This document shows positions 24,987 to 33,360 of a DNA stretch of 33,360 nucleotides, in pieces. The position numbers were made by a program, and so were the translations under genes. The DNA comes from Chitinophagaceae bacterium (lineage in GTDB: Bacteria > Bacteroidota > Bacteroidia > Chitinophagales > Chitinophagaceae), in assembly GCA_025360525.1 (NCBI GenBank), contig JANYCA010000116.1, forward strand, positions 1-33,360, given 5' to 3'. Position 1 is the stretch's first letter, and each line of letters opens with the position of its first letter. Below the pieces are notes generated by a model. That model saw nothing but the letters and a program-made list of their open reading frames with translations, searched no databases and had not been told where the DNA came from.

Positions 24987-25793
24987 ATGTACAAAGCGGT
25001 TTTTATAGATATGGATGGTACGCTTCTTACGAGCCACCATGCCATTACAGATACTACGAAGCAAATCATACAACAATTAATAAAAAGTGGCGTCTTGATT
25101 ATACCAATTTCAGCCCGGCCATTACATGGAATGTTGCCACTTACTACTCCTGTTTTTGACGGGGGAAAACCTGTAGTGAGTTTAAACGGCAGTTATATTT
25201 TTCATCAACAGGCCATCATTCATGAGGTAACCGTTTCATTGTCGCAGGCAATAGAGTTACACGAATTCGTTTCAACAAAGCCGGTATCCACTATGTATTA
25301 CAGCCAGATGGACTGGTATGCAGCAGAAAATACCGATGCCATAAAAAAAGAACAACGTATCACACCTGTCCCCATTATCATACAACCATTTTATGACACC
25401 GTATCGGGATGGGAAAAACTACAGGCCGGCCCTAATAAAATATTAATTGCCGGCACTGCTGCGGAAATTCTTGAAATTGAAAAGCAGCTGTTAGCCCAAT
25501 ACAAAGGCCAACTAAACATCTACAAATCTCAGCCCCGTTACCTGGAAGTAATGCACAAAGAGGCCTCTAAAACAAATGCCATAAAATTATTAATGGCAAA
25601 ATACGGGATACAGCAAAATGAAATAATTGCCATTGGTGATAACTACAATGATAAAAGCATGATTGAATTTGCAGGCATGGGCATAGCGATGGGCAATGCG
25701 CCGGGTGAAATAAAAAAGGTTGCCAATTATGTTACCGAAACCAACAATAACGAGGGCGTGGCAAAGGCTTTAAAAAAGTTTTTTAATTTGTAG
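24987..25793 (+). CDS. Cof-type HAD-superfamily phosphatase (HAD-IIB)
   Basis: The 268-residue protein has the four HAD motifs: DMDGTLL with nucleophile D8 and general acid D10, the motif II serine in PISARP, the motif III lysine in PNKILI, and GDNYND for Mg binding. The large insertion between motifs II and III is a C2B cap, placing it in the Cof/YidA group, which removes phosphate from sugar phosphates, nucleotides or PLP. The physiological substrate cannot be predicted. It has its own promoter and is not evidently in an operon. Confidence 0.92.
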   Translation: MYKAVFIDMDGTLLTSHHAITDTTKQIIQQLIKSGVLIIPISARPLHGMLPLTTPVFDGGKPVVSLNGSYIFHQQAIIHEVTVSLSQAIELHEFVSTKPVSTMYYSQMDWYAAENTDAIKKEQRITPVPIIIQPFYDTVSGWEKLQAGPNKILIAGTAAEILEIEKQLLAQYKGQLNIYKSQPRYLEVMHKEASKTNAIKLLMAKYGIQQNEIIAIGDNYNDKSMIEFAGMGIAMGNAPGEIKKVANYVTETNNNEGVAKALKKFFNL

Positions 25794-25883
25794 CATTGGG
25801 TAGGGTTGGAACATTTTTCAAAATTGAACGCTTGGTACGGCCTTGAATAAAAAGTGCTAGAAATTTTTAAAATAAGCCGTTAA

Positions 25884-26034
25884 AAAATCAAGGCTGTTTG
25901 AGCCAGCACAAACTACAAATTATTAATCTTTTGGGGCGAGTTCCTTGATTTTAGGCTGATGTTGAAAATTTCAGCCTTTTTATTCGGAGCCATGATTTTT
26001 TTTGTTACTTTTTTTTATTAAGAAAAAAAAGTAA
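25884..26034. repeat. Composite intergenic repeat with nested hairpins
   Basis: Three nested or adjacent structures fill the HAD-mqnE spacer: a 10-bp perfect inverted repeat AAAATCAAGG (25884-25893) / CCTTGATTTT (25943-25952), a 7-bp GC-containing hairpin (25953-25977), and a 12-bp hairpin with a T8 arm and an A8 arm (26005-26016 with 26023-26034, 6-nt loop). No ORF is present. The arrangement recalls intergenic repeats I have seen in related genomes, but I cannot confirm that here. Confidence 0.6.
25953..25982 (+). terminator. Probable intrinsic terminator downstream of the HAD gene
   Basis: AGGCTGA (25953-25959) pairs perfectly with TCAGCCT (25971-25977), and the stem runs directly into TTTTTA. 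It lies about 160 nt after the HAD stop codon, inside the intergenic repeat. Confidence 0.6.
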
Positions 26035-26079
26035 ACAGTGACCAACTAAGCATAGAAAAAAATTGCTACCCCCCCTAAC

Positions 26080-27249
26080 TTAGTTTAGATGAGCATTAAA
26101 TACCGGATCATCGATATTAATTTCTGTAAAATCTTTTACAACATTATACAACGTATCTCTTTCTACCGGCGAACGTTTTACCTGCTTTATTAATGTTACC
26201 AATTGCTGGGTAGTCATTGTGGGGGATTGTTCTTCGCTGCCTGCCATGCTATAAATTTTTGTAGAGTCATCGATGGTGCCATCAATATCGTTTACTCCAA
26301 AAGACAAGCTCAATTGGGCATTTTCTCTGCCCAGCATTGGCCAGTAAGCTTTTAAGTGAGGGAAGTTATCGAGGTATATCCTGGCAATCGCATACAACCG
26401 CATATCCTCTGTGGTGGTAGATTCCTTCACATAGCTCATGTCGTTATCCTGGTTACGGAATTTCAACGGAATGAACGTATTAAAGCCACCAGTTTTGTCC
26501 TGCAATTCCCGCAGGCGCCGCATGTGATCGATGCGGTGTTCGTACTTTTCAATTTGCCCGTACAGCATTGTTGCATTGGTATGCATCCCCAACTGGTGTG
26601 CCACTTCATGTATGTGCAACCAACCATTGGCATCTACTTTATCAGCGCATATTTGTTCCCTTATTTCTGGTGCAAATATTTCTGCTCCTCCACCTGGCAG
26701 ACTATCCAACCCTGCATCATGCAACTGTTTCATTCCTTCTTCTACTGTTAATTTTGCCTTGCGAAACATATAATCCAACTCAACGGCAGTAAATGCTTTT
26801 ACATGCAAACCAGGCCGGTGACTTTTAATTTTTTGCATTAGCTCTATAAAATAAGCCATGTTCATTTTTGGATGCACACCACCCACAATATGTACTTCTG
26901 TAATTGGCTTGCCGTCGTAAGATTTTACAATGTCGAGCATCTGGTCAATGCTTAGCTCCCATCCTTCTTCTTTATTGGCATACAAACGTGAGTACGAACA
27001 GAATTTGCAACTGAACACACAAACGTTGGTTGGCTCTATATGAAAATTTCGATTAAAATAAGTAGTGTTACCATGTTTACGCTCTCTTATAAAATTGGCC
27101 AAAGCTCCCACAAAAGGCAGGCTTCCTTTTTCAAACAACAAGATTCCCTCTTCATCTGTAATGCGCTGTTCCAATTGTACTTTTTCTGCAATTCTCTTTA
27201 AATCTTTATCAGTCGTGTAGTCTATAATCGTGTTAATAGCCGTATTCAT
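26080..27249 (-). CDS. mqnE: Aminofutalosine synthase MqnE (radical SAM)
   Basis: The 389-residue protein is a radical SAM enzyme with the CxxxCxxC cluster motif at C77, C81 and C84 (CVFSCKFC), followed by VHIVGGVHP, LDSLPGGGAEIF and the C-terminal block KAYWPMLGRENAQLSLSFGVNDIDGT. These fit MqnE rather than its paralogue MqnC (cyclic dehypoxanthinylfutalosine synthase). MqnE joins 3-[(1-carboxyvinyl)oxy]benzoate to SAM to form aminofutalosine in the futalosine menaquinone pathway. Other mqn genes are outside the window. The promoter upstream is one of the best matches in the window, and the expected leader is only about 10 nt. Confidence 0.92.
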   Translation of the reverse strand: MNTAINTIIDYTTDKDLKRIAEKVQLEQRITDEEGILLFEKGSLPFVGALANFIRERKHGNTTYFNRNFHIEPTNVCVFSCKFCSYSRLYANKEEGWELSIDQMLDIVKSYDGKPITEVHIVGGVHPKMNMAYFIELMQKIKSHRPGLHVKAFTAVELDYMFRKAKLTVEEGMKQLHDAGLDSLPGGGAEIFAPEIREQICADKVDANGWLHIHEVAHQLGMHTNATMLYGQIEKYEHRIDHMRRLRELQDKTGGFNTFIPLKFRNQDNDMSYVKESTTTEDMRLYAIARIYLDNFPHLKAYWPMLGRENAQLSLSFGVNDIDGTIDDSTKIYSMAGSEEQSPTMTTQQLVTLIKQVKRSPVERDTLYNVVKDFTEINIDDPVFNAHLN

Positions 27250-27263
27250 GTTGGTAATTTTTA

Positions 27264-27295
27264 CAAAGTTAACCTGATGTGCTATCTAAAACAAA
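27264..27295 (-). promoter_or_regulatory. mqnE: Promoter of mqnE
   Basis: On the minus strand, TTTG (plus 27292-27295) and TAACTTTG (plus 27264-27271) are exact -33 and -7 elements separated by 20 nt. Transcription would start about 10 nt before the ATG. The -33 element lies inside the T-run of the terminator of the upstream gene. Confidence 0.7.
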
Positions 27296-27322
27296 AGGGG
27301 CTGCCTATTGTTGGCAACCCCT
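27287..27322 (-). terminator. Intrinsic terminator after the secreted metalloprotease gene
   Basis: On the minus strand the stem AGGGG-T-TGCC pairs with GGCA-G-CCCCT (9 Watson-Crick pairs around one internal mismatch) across a 7-nt loop, followed by TTTTGTTTT. It starts about 117 nt after the metalloprotease stop codon. Confidence 0.8.
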
Positions 27323-27438
27323 CTATATTATGGTTGAATTTGTAAAAAAAGTCCTGTTAAAATTTCCCTTCTATTACATTTATGGAATGCGTTTAAAATT
27401 TTAACCGATCCAATAATTCGCTACTATTTACTACTTTA

Positions 27439-30400
27439 TTACTGCTTAATTATTCTTTCCACAATTGTTTTGTTGGTATATATCATCTTTAAAATATAAA
27501 TGCCGCCTGCCTCCTTACTAAGATCAATCGTTATTTGCCTGTCGGCATTTCCATTGTATCTTTTATCCCAAACCCTTTGCCCTGCTGCATTAAATACCTG
27601 TACAGATTGTAGTGTAGTGGGTGGCTCAACCGCTGAATGATGAATAAGGAAAATATTATTAAATGGATTGGGATAAACCAGGTAACCCTGGGCTTTCAGT
27701 CTTGCTGGTAACGTTTGGCTTGTGATACTAATATTATCGAGCCAGATACTATTTTGTTTATTTGCTTTAGAAACAAAGTACAATTGAAAATTGCTTGCTC
27801 CAACAAACGGCGAAAGGTAAATTCGGTTTGCCTTCCATTGTTTTTTTGAAGATGGTATAAACGATGGTGAACTGGTATAATTAGGATCATTCACTGTTTG
27901 TAATTCGTACCCGAATTTCTTCCATACAGAGGTGAAGGTTACACCACAATCGTTGGTAACTAAAACCTCCAAAGTATCTAACGGAAAAACTGTAGAACCA
28001 GGATACTGCGGCCCGGATTTGTACGCCAGGTCAAAACTTACAAATACAGAATCTGCCTTGCCATCGTTGATTACTATTGGAGAAATAAAATAATCAATAG
28101 CATTATTTGCATTGCCGACATTGCCATTATTTATTACCATCGCCTTACTGCCGGTAGATGCACCTGCTGCAGATGACTCCCATGGGGTGCCTCCATTTAC
28201 ATTTTGAACACCCCAATTGAGCGAAGGAAAAAGATTACCCTCAAACCCTTCGGTAACAGGTGTTGCAACAGGAGCAAAAATATTAAAGGTTTTTACCAGC
28301 GTATCATTGGCCGTGTACTGGTCATCAAGCCCATTGGGCAAGGATGTGTACACTTTTATAACATGCGTTCCTGTAGTAGTGTTTATTGCAGAAAAGCTAA
28401 AAGCCAATTGATCGCATTTTACCATGACACCTATCCAGTCGATCATAGCTTCTGGTCCATTATCAATTTGATAGGATATTTTAAGCGAGCGCAATGTATC
28501 CAGTCCATTATTTGCGATTATTACTTTAGGCGTAAAGCTGGTTGAATTACAAATGGCAGGCAAGGGTTCAATAATGGATGCGACCATTGTATTTCTTGCA
28601 AAAGCTTTATAACCGGCAACGTTAATACTATCTACATAAATATTATTTCCGTAATCGTTTATTGATTCAAAACCAATAACCAGTGTTTTAATTTTTTCGC
28701 TGCACAAATCATTTATCACCAACCGTTCTGTTCTCCACTCCCGGCTATTGGCCGGAACAAAATCTTCGCTGGTAGCGCCTTTAACGGTACTTAAGGAAGC
28801 ACCGCCTTTTGCATATGCGGTGGGTTTCCAGGAGAGACCGCAATCGGTAGAATAAATAATTCTTAACGAATCTTTTGTTGGGCTGGTAACACCATCACCA
28901 AAATAGGGCTGGTATGCTACATTAAAACTGAGTACGAGAGAATCTAAAGCATCCACTTTTATAGAGGGCAATCTGTAAATATCCCGTTGCCCCAACTTAT
29001 TATTGGCATCGGGTGGATAGTCAAAGCATTTAATCCGCATAGAGGCATTGCCGGGGCGTCCGGCTGCAGTTGTTCTTGTCCATGTAATGTCTGGCGCATC
29101 CGGATTGATGATAGTGGAACCGTTTGCCGGTGGAAAAGTAGCCGATTGAAAACTTTCCGTATAAGGCAATGCTAATTCAGGAGACACTGTAAAATTGATT
29201 GTTAAGTCGTTGTTTATAGCATTGGCATCAATGCCACCGTTGGGCGCAGATAAAGAAAACTTCAATGCATTGGCACCTGGTACCGCAACTTGTGCAGCAA
29301 GTTCTATTACCTGAGATTTACCTGTTAAGATATTTACGGCAATGGTTTGTGTGACAGCATTTAAGCCATTAATGGTTGTTGTAATGGTAACGGAAGTAAG
29401 TGTTGTTGTACCTGCATTGGTAATACGCAAACGGGGAATAAATAAACCGGGACAACTAATGGCCGGATAACTGATACCTGTGCAATTACTGGTATTAAAA
29501 CCGCTTCCTCCGGGACTAACAACGCTGTTGATTGCAGCGTCTAGCGAAGGCATACCGGCAGGATACTGGCCACCCAGGGTGGTAAGATATCCGGGACGGC
29601 AATTTTCCAATACCCACTCCATCCTTTTTACTGATCCTTTGGAAAACATAGAATAGCAGGCATCATCCGTATAGTCCATAAAGTTTTGAAACATCCTGGG
29701 TACCGAAGGGGTACAACCGTTAGCAACCGCTGTTGAAGGGCAACCACTGGTGGCATTATTTTGATGGGGGATATCATCTGCCGGTGCTAATAATTCAGCT
29801 GGTAACGAACATCTTGATGTAGTTAGCTGGGCAAAATCGTTGGTAGAACAGCCGTTGTCAAATGGATGATATAAACCAAAATTATGACCAATTTCATGTA
29901 CTGCAGTTCTGCCCAATTTAAATGCAGGATAAGAGAAACAAACGTCGGCAAAAGCACGGTAGTCCACGCATACTCCATCAGCGTTGGAGCTGCCTGCAGG
30001 CCCGCCTGGCCCTATTTCAGGCGCTATACCCAACAGGCCTGCATCGGTTCCATCTCCCACATACAAGTTGTAATATTTGGTAATGTCCCATCCTGTTGAA
30101 CCACCAGAGGAAGTTGATGATTTTTTTATGGGTTGATCTGTAGTAGTTAATATTTGGGTGGTTCCGCTTTTGCGGATGATACCTGTTGTAAAGTTTCCGT
30201 TTACGTCTCTTTTAGCTAATATAAATCGTAACAATGAATGGCCCCTAAGCGGATAAAAGCCAACGCCGTTGGTGCTATCCGCATTAATGCCCGCAAAATC
30301 TTCATTTAGTCTGTCAATAAAATATTGCACAGCATCATCAGATACACTCCATGGGTTGGGCAATACAATATGCACCACTACAGGTATTGTAACCGGGCCG

Positions 30401-30693
30401 GGTATGGCTAGTGGCCTGTTTAGTTGATTGCCCTGTGCATGCTTGTTGGTAAGCGATTGTAGGTAATCTGCCTGGCCTTTTTGGATACGGGCCAATAGGG
30501 CAGGGTTTTGCAACATTTCCTGTTGCAGGGCCTCCATGGTTCCGCATCTTTTAAGTACCCCTTTTTTTGCCTGCTGCTTTTGTGCAAGCAACTGGTTAAA
30601 AGGAACTACAGCCACTAAAAATATTAATAAAAAAAATGCCATTATTTTAAACCGCCTGGCAATAAAATAGAAGCAGGGTAAGATTGTATGCAT
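27439..30693 (-). CDS. Secreted M43 (pappalysin/cytophagalysin-like) metalloprotease with T9SS type A sorting domain
   Basis: The ATG at 30693 gives 1084 residues; an internal ATG at 30642 would start the signal peptide more tightly (MAFFLLIFL..., cleavage near LLAQ). The protease domain (about 100-390) has the metzincin zinc site HEIGHNFGLYH with ligands H266, H270 and H276, general base E267, and the Met-turn NFMDYTDD about 90 residues later. Then follow a CARDB-like module, a jelly-roll-like module (from about 512, LPYTESFQ), a second CARDB-like module, a second jelly-roll-like module (from about 818, VTEGFEGN), and a sorting domain (from about 1006) ending YTNKTIVERIIKQ. The tail is paralogous to that of the protein at 8306-11950. 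It should be exported by T9SS as an extracellular or surface protease. Confidence 0.93.
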   Translation of the reverse strand: MHTILPCFYFIARRFKIMAFFLLIFLVAVVPFNQLLAQKQQAKKGVLKRCGTMEALQQEMLQNPALLARIQKGQADYLQSLTNKHAQGNQLNRPLAIPGPVTIPVVVHIVLPNPWSVSDDAVQYFIDRLNEDFAGINADSTNGVGFYPLRGHSLLRFILAKRDVNGNFTTGIIRKSGTTQILTTTDQPIKKSSTSSGGSTGWDITKYYNLYVGDGTDAGLLGIAPEIGPGGPAGSSNADGVCVDYRAFADVCFSYPAFKLGRTAVHEIGHNFGLYHPFDNGCSTNDFAQLTTSRCSLPAELLAPADDIPHQNNATSGCPSTAVANGCTPSVPRMFQNFMDYTDDACYSMFSKGSVKRMEWVLENCRPGYLTTLGGQYPAGMPSLDAAINSVVSPGGSGFNTSNCTGISYPAISCPGLFIPRLRITNAGTTTLTSVTITTTINGLNAVTQTIAVNILTGKSQVIELAAQVAVPGANALKFSLSAPNGGIDANAINNDLTINFTVSPELALPYTESFQSATFPPANGSTIINPDAPDITWTRTTAAGRPGNASMRIKCFDYPPDANNKLGQRDIYRLPSIKVDALDSLVLSFNVAYQPYFGDGVTSPTKDSLRIIYSTDCGLSWKPTAYAKGGASLSTVKGATSEDFVPANSREWRTERLVINDLCSEKIKTLVIGFESINDYGNNIYVDSINVAGYKAFARNTMVASIIEPLPAICNSTSFTPKVIIANNGLDTLRSLKISYQIDNGPEAMIDWIGVMVKCDQLAFSFSAINTTTGTHVIKVYTSLPNGLDDQYTANDTLVKTFNIFAPVATPVTEGFEGNLFPSLNWGVQNVNGGTPWESSAAGASTGSKAMVINNGNVGNANNAIDYFISPIVINDGKADSVFVSFDLAYKSGPQYPGSTVFPLDTLEVLVTNDCGVTFTSVWKKFGYELQTVNDPNYTSSPSFIPSSKKQWKANRIYLSPFVGASNFQLYFVSKANKQNSIWLDNISITSQTLPARLKAQGYLVYPNPFNNIFLIHHSAVEPPTTLQSVQVFNAAGQRVWDKRYNGNADRQITIDLSKEAGGIYILKMIYTNKTIVERIIKQ

Positions 30694-31063
30694 GTTGTTT
30701 AGGTGGCTTTACAAAAAATTAGTTTGATAAATGGCAAAGTGCTGTTGTGTTAATTTTAATAGTTGATTGATATTTACTCCTGTTGAACACTCAATAAATT
30801 AGATTGTTTCTTATTTCGTTCTTAACTGGATAAAAAAGAATTAATTTTTAACCCTCTGAAAAATCAAGAACGAATTTACGGATGTATTCATTGATGTAAG
30901 TAATGGCTTTAAAAATTGTGCAGCCTGCTATAGCTGGCCGGCTTTATTTGGTTATTTCTCTATACTAAAAGGGATACTGCAAATGCTATTTTATATAGGT
31001 GCAATCTACTTTTTTACCTTGTGTAATTATCCGGTACAATAAATTATCCCAACCGTTATTCAG
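30694..31063. other. Non-coding spacer upstream of the metalloprotease gene
   Basis: The gap from 30694 to 31116 is 423 bases. Apart from the terminator at its right end I see no gene, repeat or RNA. It must contain the metalloprotease promoter, but no exact TAnnTTTG box on the minus strand was found. Confidence 0.4.
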
Positions 31064-31095
31064 AAAAAAATCCCCCTGCAAAGGCAAGGGGATTT
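31064..31095 (-). terminator. Intrinsic terminator after the DUF2723 gene
   Basis: On the minus strand AAATCCCC pairs perfectly with GGGGATTT, and the hairpin runs into a T-tract of seven T. It begins about 22 nt after the stop codon. Confidence 0.85.
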
Positions 31096-31116
31096 AGCAA
31101 GAATATTTTTCTGCAA

Positions 31117-33360
31117 TTATTTCTTTTTAGTATTATCTGGCTTTGCTACTGCGGGTACAGGTATACTGTTATTGATTGGGCCCTGCTGTTCAACCTGCAC
31201 CGGCCGTGGGTTTTTATACTGCTGATTGAAAGATTCAATTGCTCTTAAAAACTGGAAGGCTCTTTCAGCATCATCATACAGCATCCTTAATTTAGTGGGT
31301 ATGTTGGCCATGTATTCGTCCCTTTCCTGCTGGTATCGAATCTGCGAACTTTTAGCTAATCCCTGTTGCAATTCCAGCACCGACATATTGCCCATTGCTG
31401 CATAGTAGTCCATTTGCTGTTCCAGATCTTTTTTTACACTCTTCTCCACCTTGTTTGCCAACACTGTATCTCCGGCTTTGTAACAGGCTTCTAAAAACTG
31501 CATTGAAATATAATCGTGTTGCTGAAAACGGGATACACTTCCATAGGCAAAGTTTTGATCTAGCATATTCTGATCACATTTATTCAGCATCTTTTTTGCT
31601 TCATCCTTGCTGCCATGGTCTGCAAGGTTACCGGCCGCAGAAGCATAAGCTAGCCGTATGCTATTTAAATGGCGGCGGTTTTCTTCATCAAAATAAACAC
31701 CTGGCTTGTTGGCACCGCCAAACACAAACTTGTTCATCATTTTATCAACAATCCACTCCTTATTTAATTCCGGATTTTCTACCGGCACCAGCCTGTAGGT
31801 AAGCCCATCCTGGCGAATGTATTTGTCAAAACCAAGACTGATTCTTTCTGAAGTAAAATAAATTGGACGCTTCCATTTGTTGGCTGCAATTATGTTTAAA
31901 ATTGCTGCATCGTTTTTCTGCAATACAGTTTTTGGTATTTCAAATTGCAGTTGACCAACTACACTGTCGGTAGCCGAAACAGTTCCATTTTGACGCACCA
32001 AAGCAGCATCAACCGGCACAGTTACTTTTTTGGTTGGGTACGTATTAATACCAATGCCATCTCTTGTCTGCTCCATTTTACCGGGATCATCACTACCGGC
32101 ATAATCTTTCATCATCGTGTACAAATCCATCGCCATGTTAGGGTCGGCACCTGGTTTTTGTACGAAATAAACACCATCTCTTTTGGCACCTTCTATCTGT
32201 TCCGCTGTCCAGATTGGATCAATCGGATCGCTCTTATTTACTTTATACCGCAACTGGTTTATATACCAATCAATACCGAGCAAGCTGCTATTGATCACCC
32301 TTACATCTCTTCTCACACCTTCTACTTCCTGGGCATACCAAAGGGGGTATGTATCATTGTCGCCAAAAGAAATTACAATAGCGTTTAGTGCACAGCTTTC
32401 AAGGTAGTCGGTAGCAAGGTCTCGTGCCAGTGTTTTTTTACTTCTGTCATGATCGTCCCACTCTACATTGGCCATTAATACAGGTACCGCTGCAAAACAT
32501 ACTGCCGCAGCCACATAGTTGGCAATGGTGCCACTCATCAGTTTAGCCAGCAATTCTTTTACATATAAAACACCCAAACCAATCCAGATGGCGAAGGCAT
32601 AAAAAGAACCTACAAATGCATAGTCTCTTTCCCTTGGCATATTGCCCGGCATATTAAGGTAAATTACAATTGCAAGACCGGTAAAGAAAAACAATAACCC
32701 TACAATAGTACCATCCTGCTGGTCTTTTTTAAACTGGAATATCAGGCCTAAAATACCCAGTATCAACGGCAACGCAAAAAGGCTGTTGTTAGCCTTGTTA
32801 TGCTTCATGCTATTGGGCATCATTTTTTGATCACCCAGTCGCATTTTATCTAAAAAGGAGATACCGGTTTTCCAGTTACCATCTCTTACATTACCCAGCG
32901 AAACACCCTGAACATCGTTTTGCTTACCTGCAAAATTCCACATAAAATAACGCAGGTACATCCACCCTACCTGGTACTGAGCAAAGAAATTAATATTATC
33001 ACCCATAGTTGGTTTATCACTCCATTGGCCGGTTTTAGGATCTTTGGTAATGCCGGCAAAACTTGCATAATAATCAGCGTGGCCTTGTTCGTTACCACCA
33101 TCAAACATACGAGGAAAGGGATGCACATCTTCAGGACGATAAGTCACATCCTGCTTGCGGCCTTTCTTTTCGTAACCTGTTGCAGTTTTTATGTACGTTT
33201 CTTCGTTGGTATAATCGGGCGTGTATTCATCTCCGGCAACATTACCTGCGGTAAAATCCTGACCAAACATAATCGGTGTATCACCATATTGTTCCCTACT
33301 TAAATACCCAACCAATGTAACAGGATTGTCCACATTGTACATATCAATGGCTGTATCTGC
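31117..33360 (-). CDS. DUF2723 membrane protein, glycosyltransferase-like (TMEM260 family), N-terminus beyond the window
   Basis: The frame stays open to the last base of the window (six codons beyond the ATG at 33342), so this is the C-terminal 747 residues of a longer protein; Bacteroidota members usually exceed 1000. At least two groups of hydrophobic segments (residues about 185-300 of this part) surround LNMPGNMPRERDYAFVGSFYAFAIWIG, the signature of DUF2723 proteins. A soluble region rich in helical repeats follows and ends in a Pro/Lys-rich tail. The vertebrate relative TMEM260 is an O-mannosyltransferase of the GT-C type; the bacterial proteins are presumed to glycosylate exported proteins or lipids, but the function is not proven. 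It is transcribed towards the metalloprotease with its own terminator. Confidence 0.88.
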   Translation of the reverse strand, partial: ADTAIDMYNVDNPVTLVGYLSREQYGDTPIMFGQDFTAGNVAGDEYTPDYTNEETYIKTATGYEKKGRKQDVTYRPEDVHPFPRMFDGGNEQGHADYYASFAGITKDPKTGQWSDKPTMGDNINFFAQYQVGWMYLRYFMWNFAGKQNDVQGVSLGNVRDGNWKTGISFLDKMRLGDQKMMPNSMKHNKANNSLFALPLILGILGLIFQFKKDQQDGTIVGLLFFFTGLAIVIYLNMPGNMPRERDYAFVGSFYAFAIWIGLGVLYVKELLAKLMSGTIANYVAAAVCFAAVPVLMANVEWDDHDRSKKTLARDLATDYLESCALNAIVISFGDNDTYPLWYAQEVEGVRRDVRVINSSLLGIDWYINQLRYKVNKSDPIDPIWTAEQIEGAKRDGVYFVQKPGADPNMAMDLYTMMKDYAGSDDPGKMEQTRDGIGINTYPTKKVTVPVDAALVRQNGTVSATDSVVGQLQFEIPKTVLQKNDAAILNIIAANKWKRPIYFTSERISLGFDKYIRQDGLTYRLVPVENPELNKEWIVDKMMNKFVFGGANKPGVYFDEENRRHLNSIRLAYASAAGNLADHGSKDEAKKMLNKCDQNMLDQNFAYGSVSRFQQHDYISMQFLEACYKAGDTVLANKVEKSVKKDLEQQMDYYAAMGNMSVLELQQGLAKSSQIRYQQERDEYMANIPTKLRMLYDDAERAFQFLRAIESFNQQYKNPRPVQVEQQGPINNSIPVPAVAKPDNTKKK

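Overview
The window reads as a chromosomal segment of a Bacteroidota bacterium, most likely a Chitinophagaceae-type member of the Chitinophagales. The evidence is: two large secreted proteins with type IX secretion (T9SS) C-terminal sorting domains, a PorP/SprF outer-membrane protein, a DUF2723 membrane protein, a futalosine-route menaquinone enzyme (MqnE), Bacteroidota promoters of the form TTTG - about 20 nt - TAnnTTTG, and start codons that mostly lack a Shine-Dalgarno sequence. The DNA is moderately AT-rich. I saw no tRNA, rRNA, CRISPR array, transposase, prophage or plasmid gene. The genus is inference.

Layout. 1-5 kb: tail of a membrane protein, hscA (minus), an acyl-CoA dehydrogenase, a YggS-type PLP protein and a fasciclin-domain lipoprotein, with strong hairpin terminators between them. 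5-8 kb: TauE/SafE permease, rsmG, an orphan NarL-type response regulator and a PaiA-like acetyltransferase (minus). 8.3-12 kb: a 1214-residue T9SS cargo protein. 12-12.3 kb: an intergenic element of related inverted repeats. 12.4-15.7 kb: an M24 aminopeptidase, pssA and purS (4-nt overlap), and rsmI. 15.8-16.9 kb: PorP/SprF protein (minus).

17.1-23.2 kb is the most interesting part. A perfectly phased array of twelve 7-bp repeats precedes a tight five-gene operon: ethanolamine-type APC permease, glutamine-synthetase-like ligase, iron-type alcohol dehydrogenase, class-I glutamine-amidotransferase-like gamma-glutamyl hydrolase, and aldehyde dehydrogenase. Together they spell a complete EutBC-independent, cobalamin-independent route: ethanolamine -> gamma-glutamylethanolamide -> aldehyde -> gamma-glutamylglycine -> glutamate + glycine. 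It resembles the E. coli Puu polyamine pathway, but an alcohol dehydrogenase stands where the amine oxidase PuuB would be. It also resembles the GlnA4 route proposed in Streptomyces.

23.2-33.4 kb: a secreted phospholipase-D-fold protein, a Cof-type HAD phosphatase, a repeat-rich intergenic region, mqnE (minus, with a promoter embedded in the upstream terminator), a secreted M43 metalloprotease (minus) whose C-terminal half is a paralogous copy of the tail of the 8.3-kb protein, and the C-terminal part of a DUF2723 glycosyltransferase-like membrane protein (minus) that runs off the right edge.
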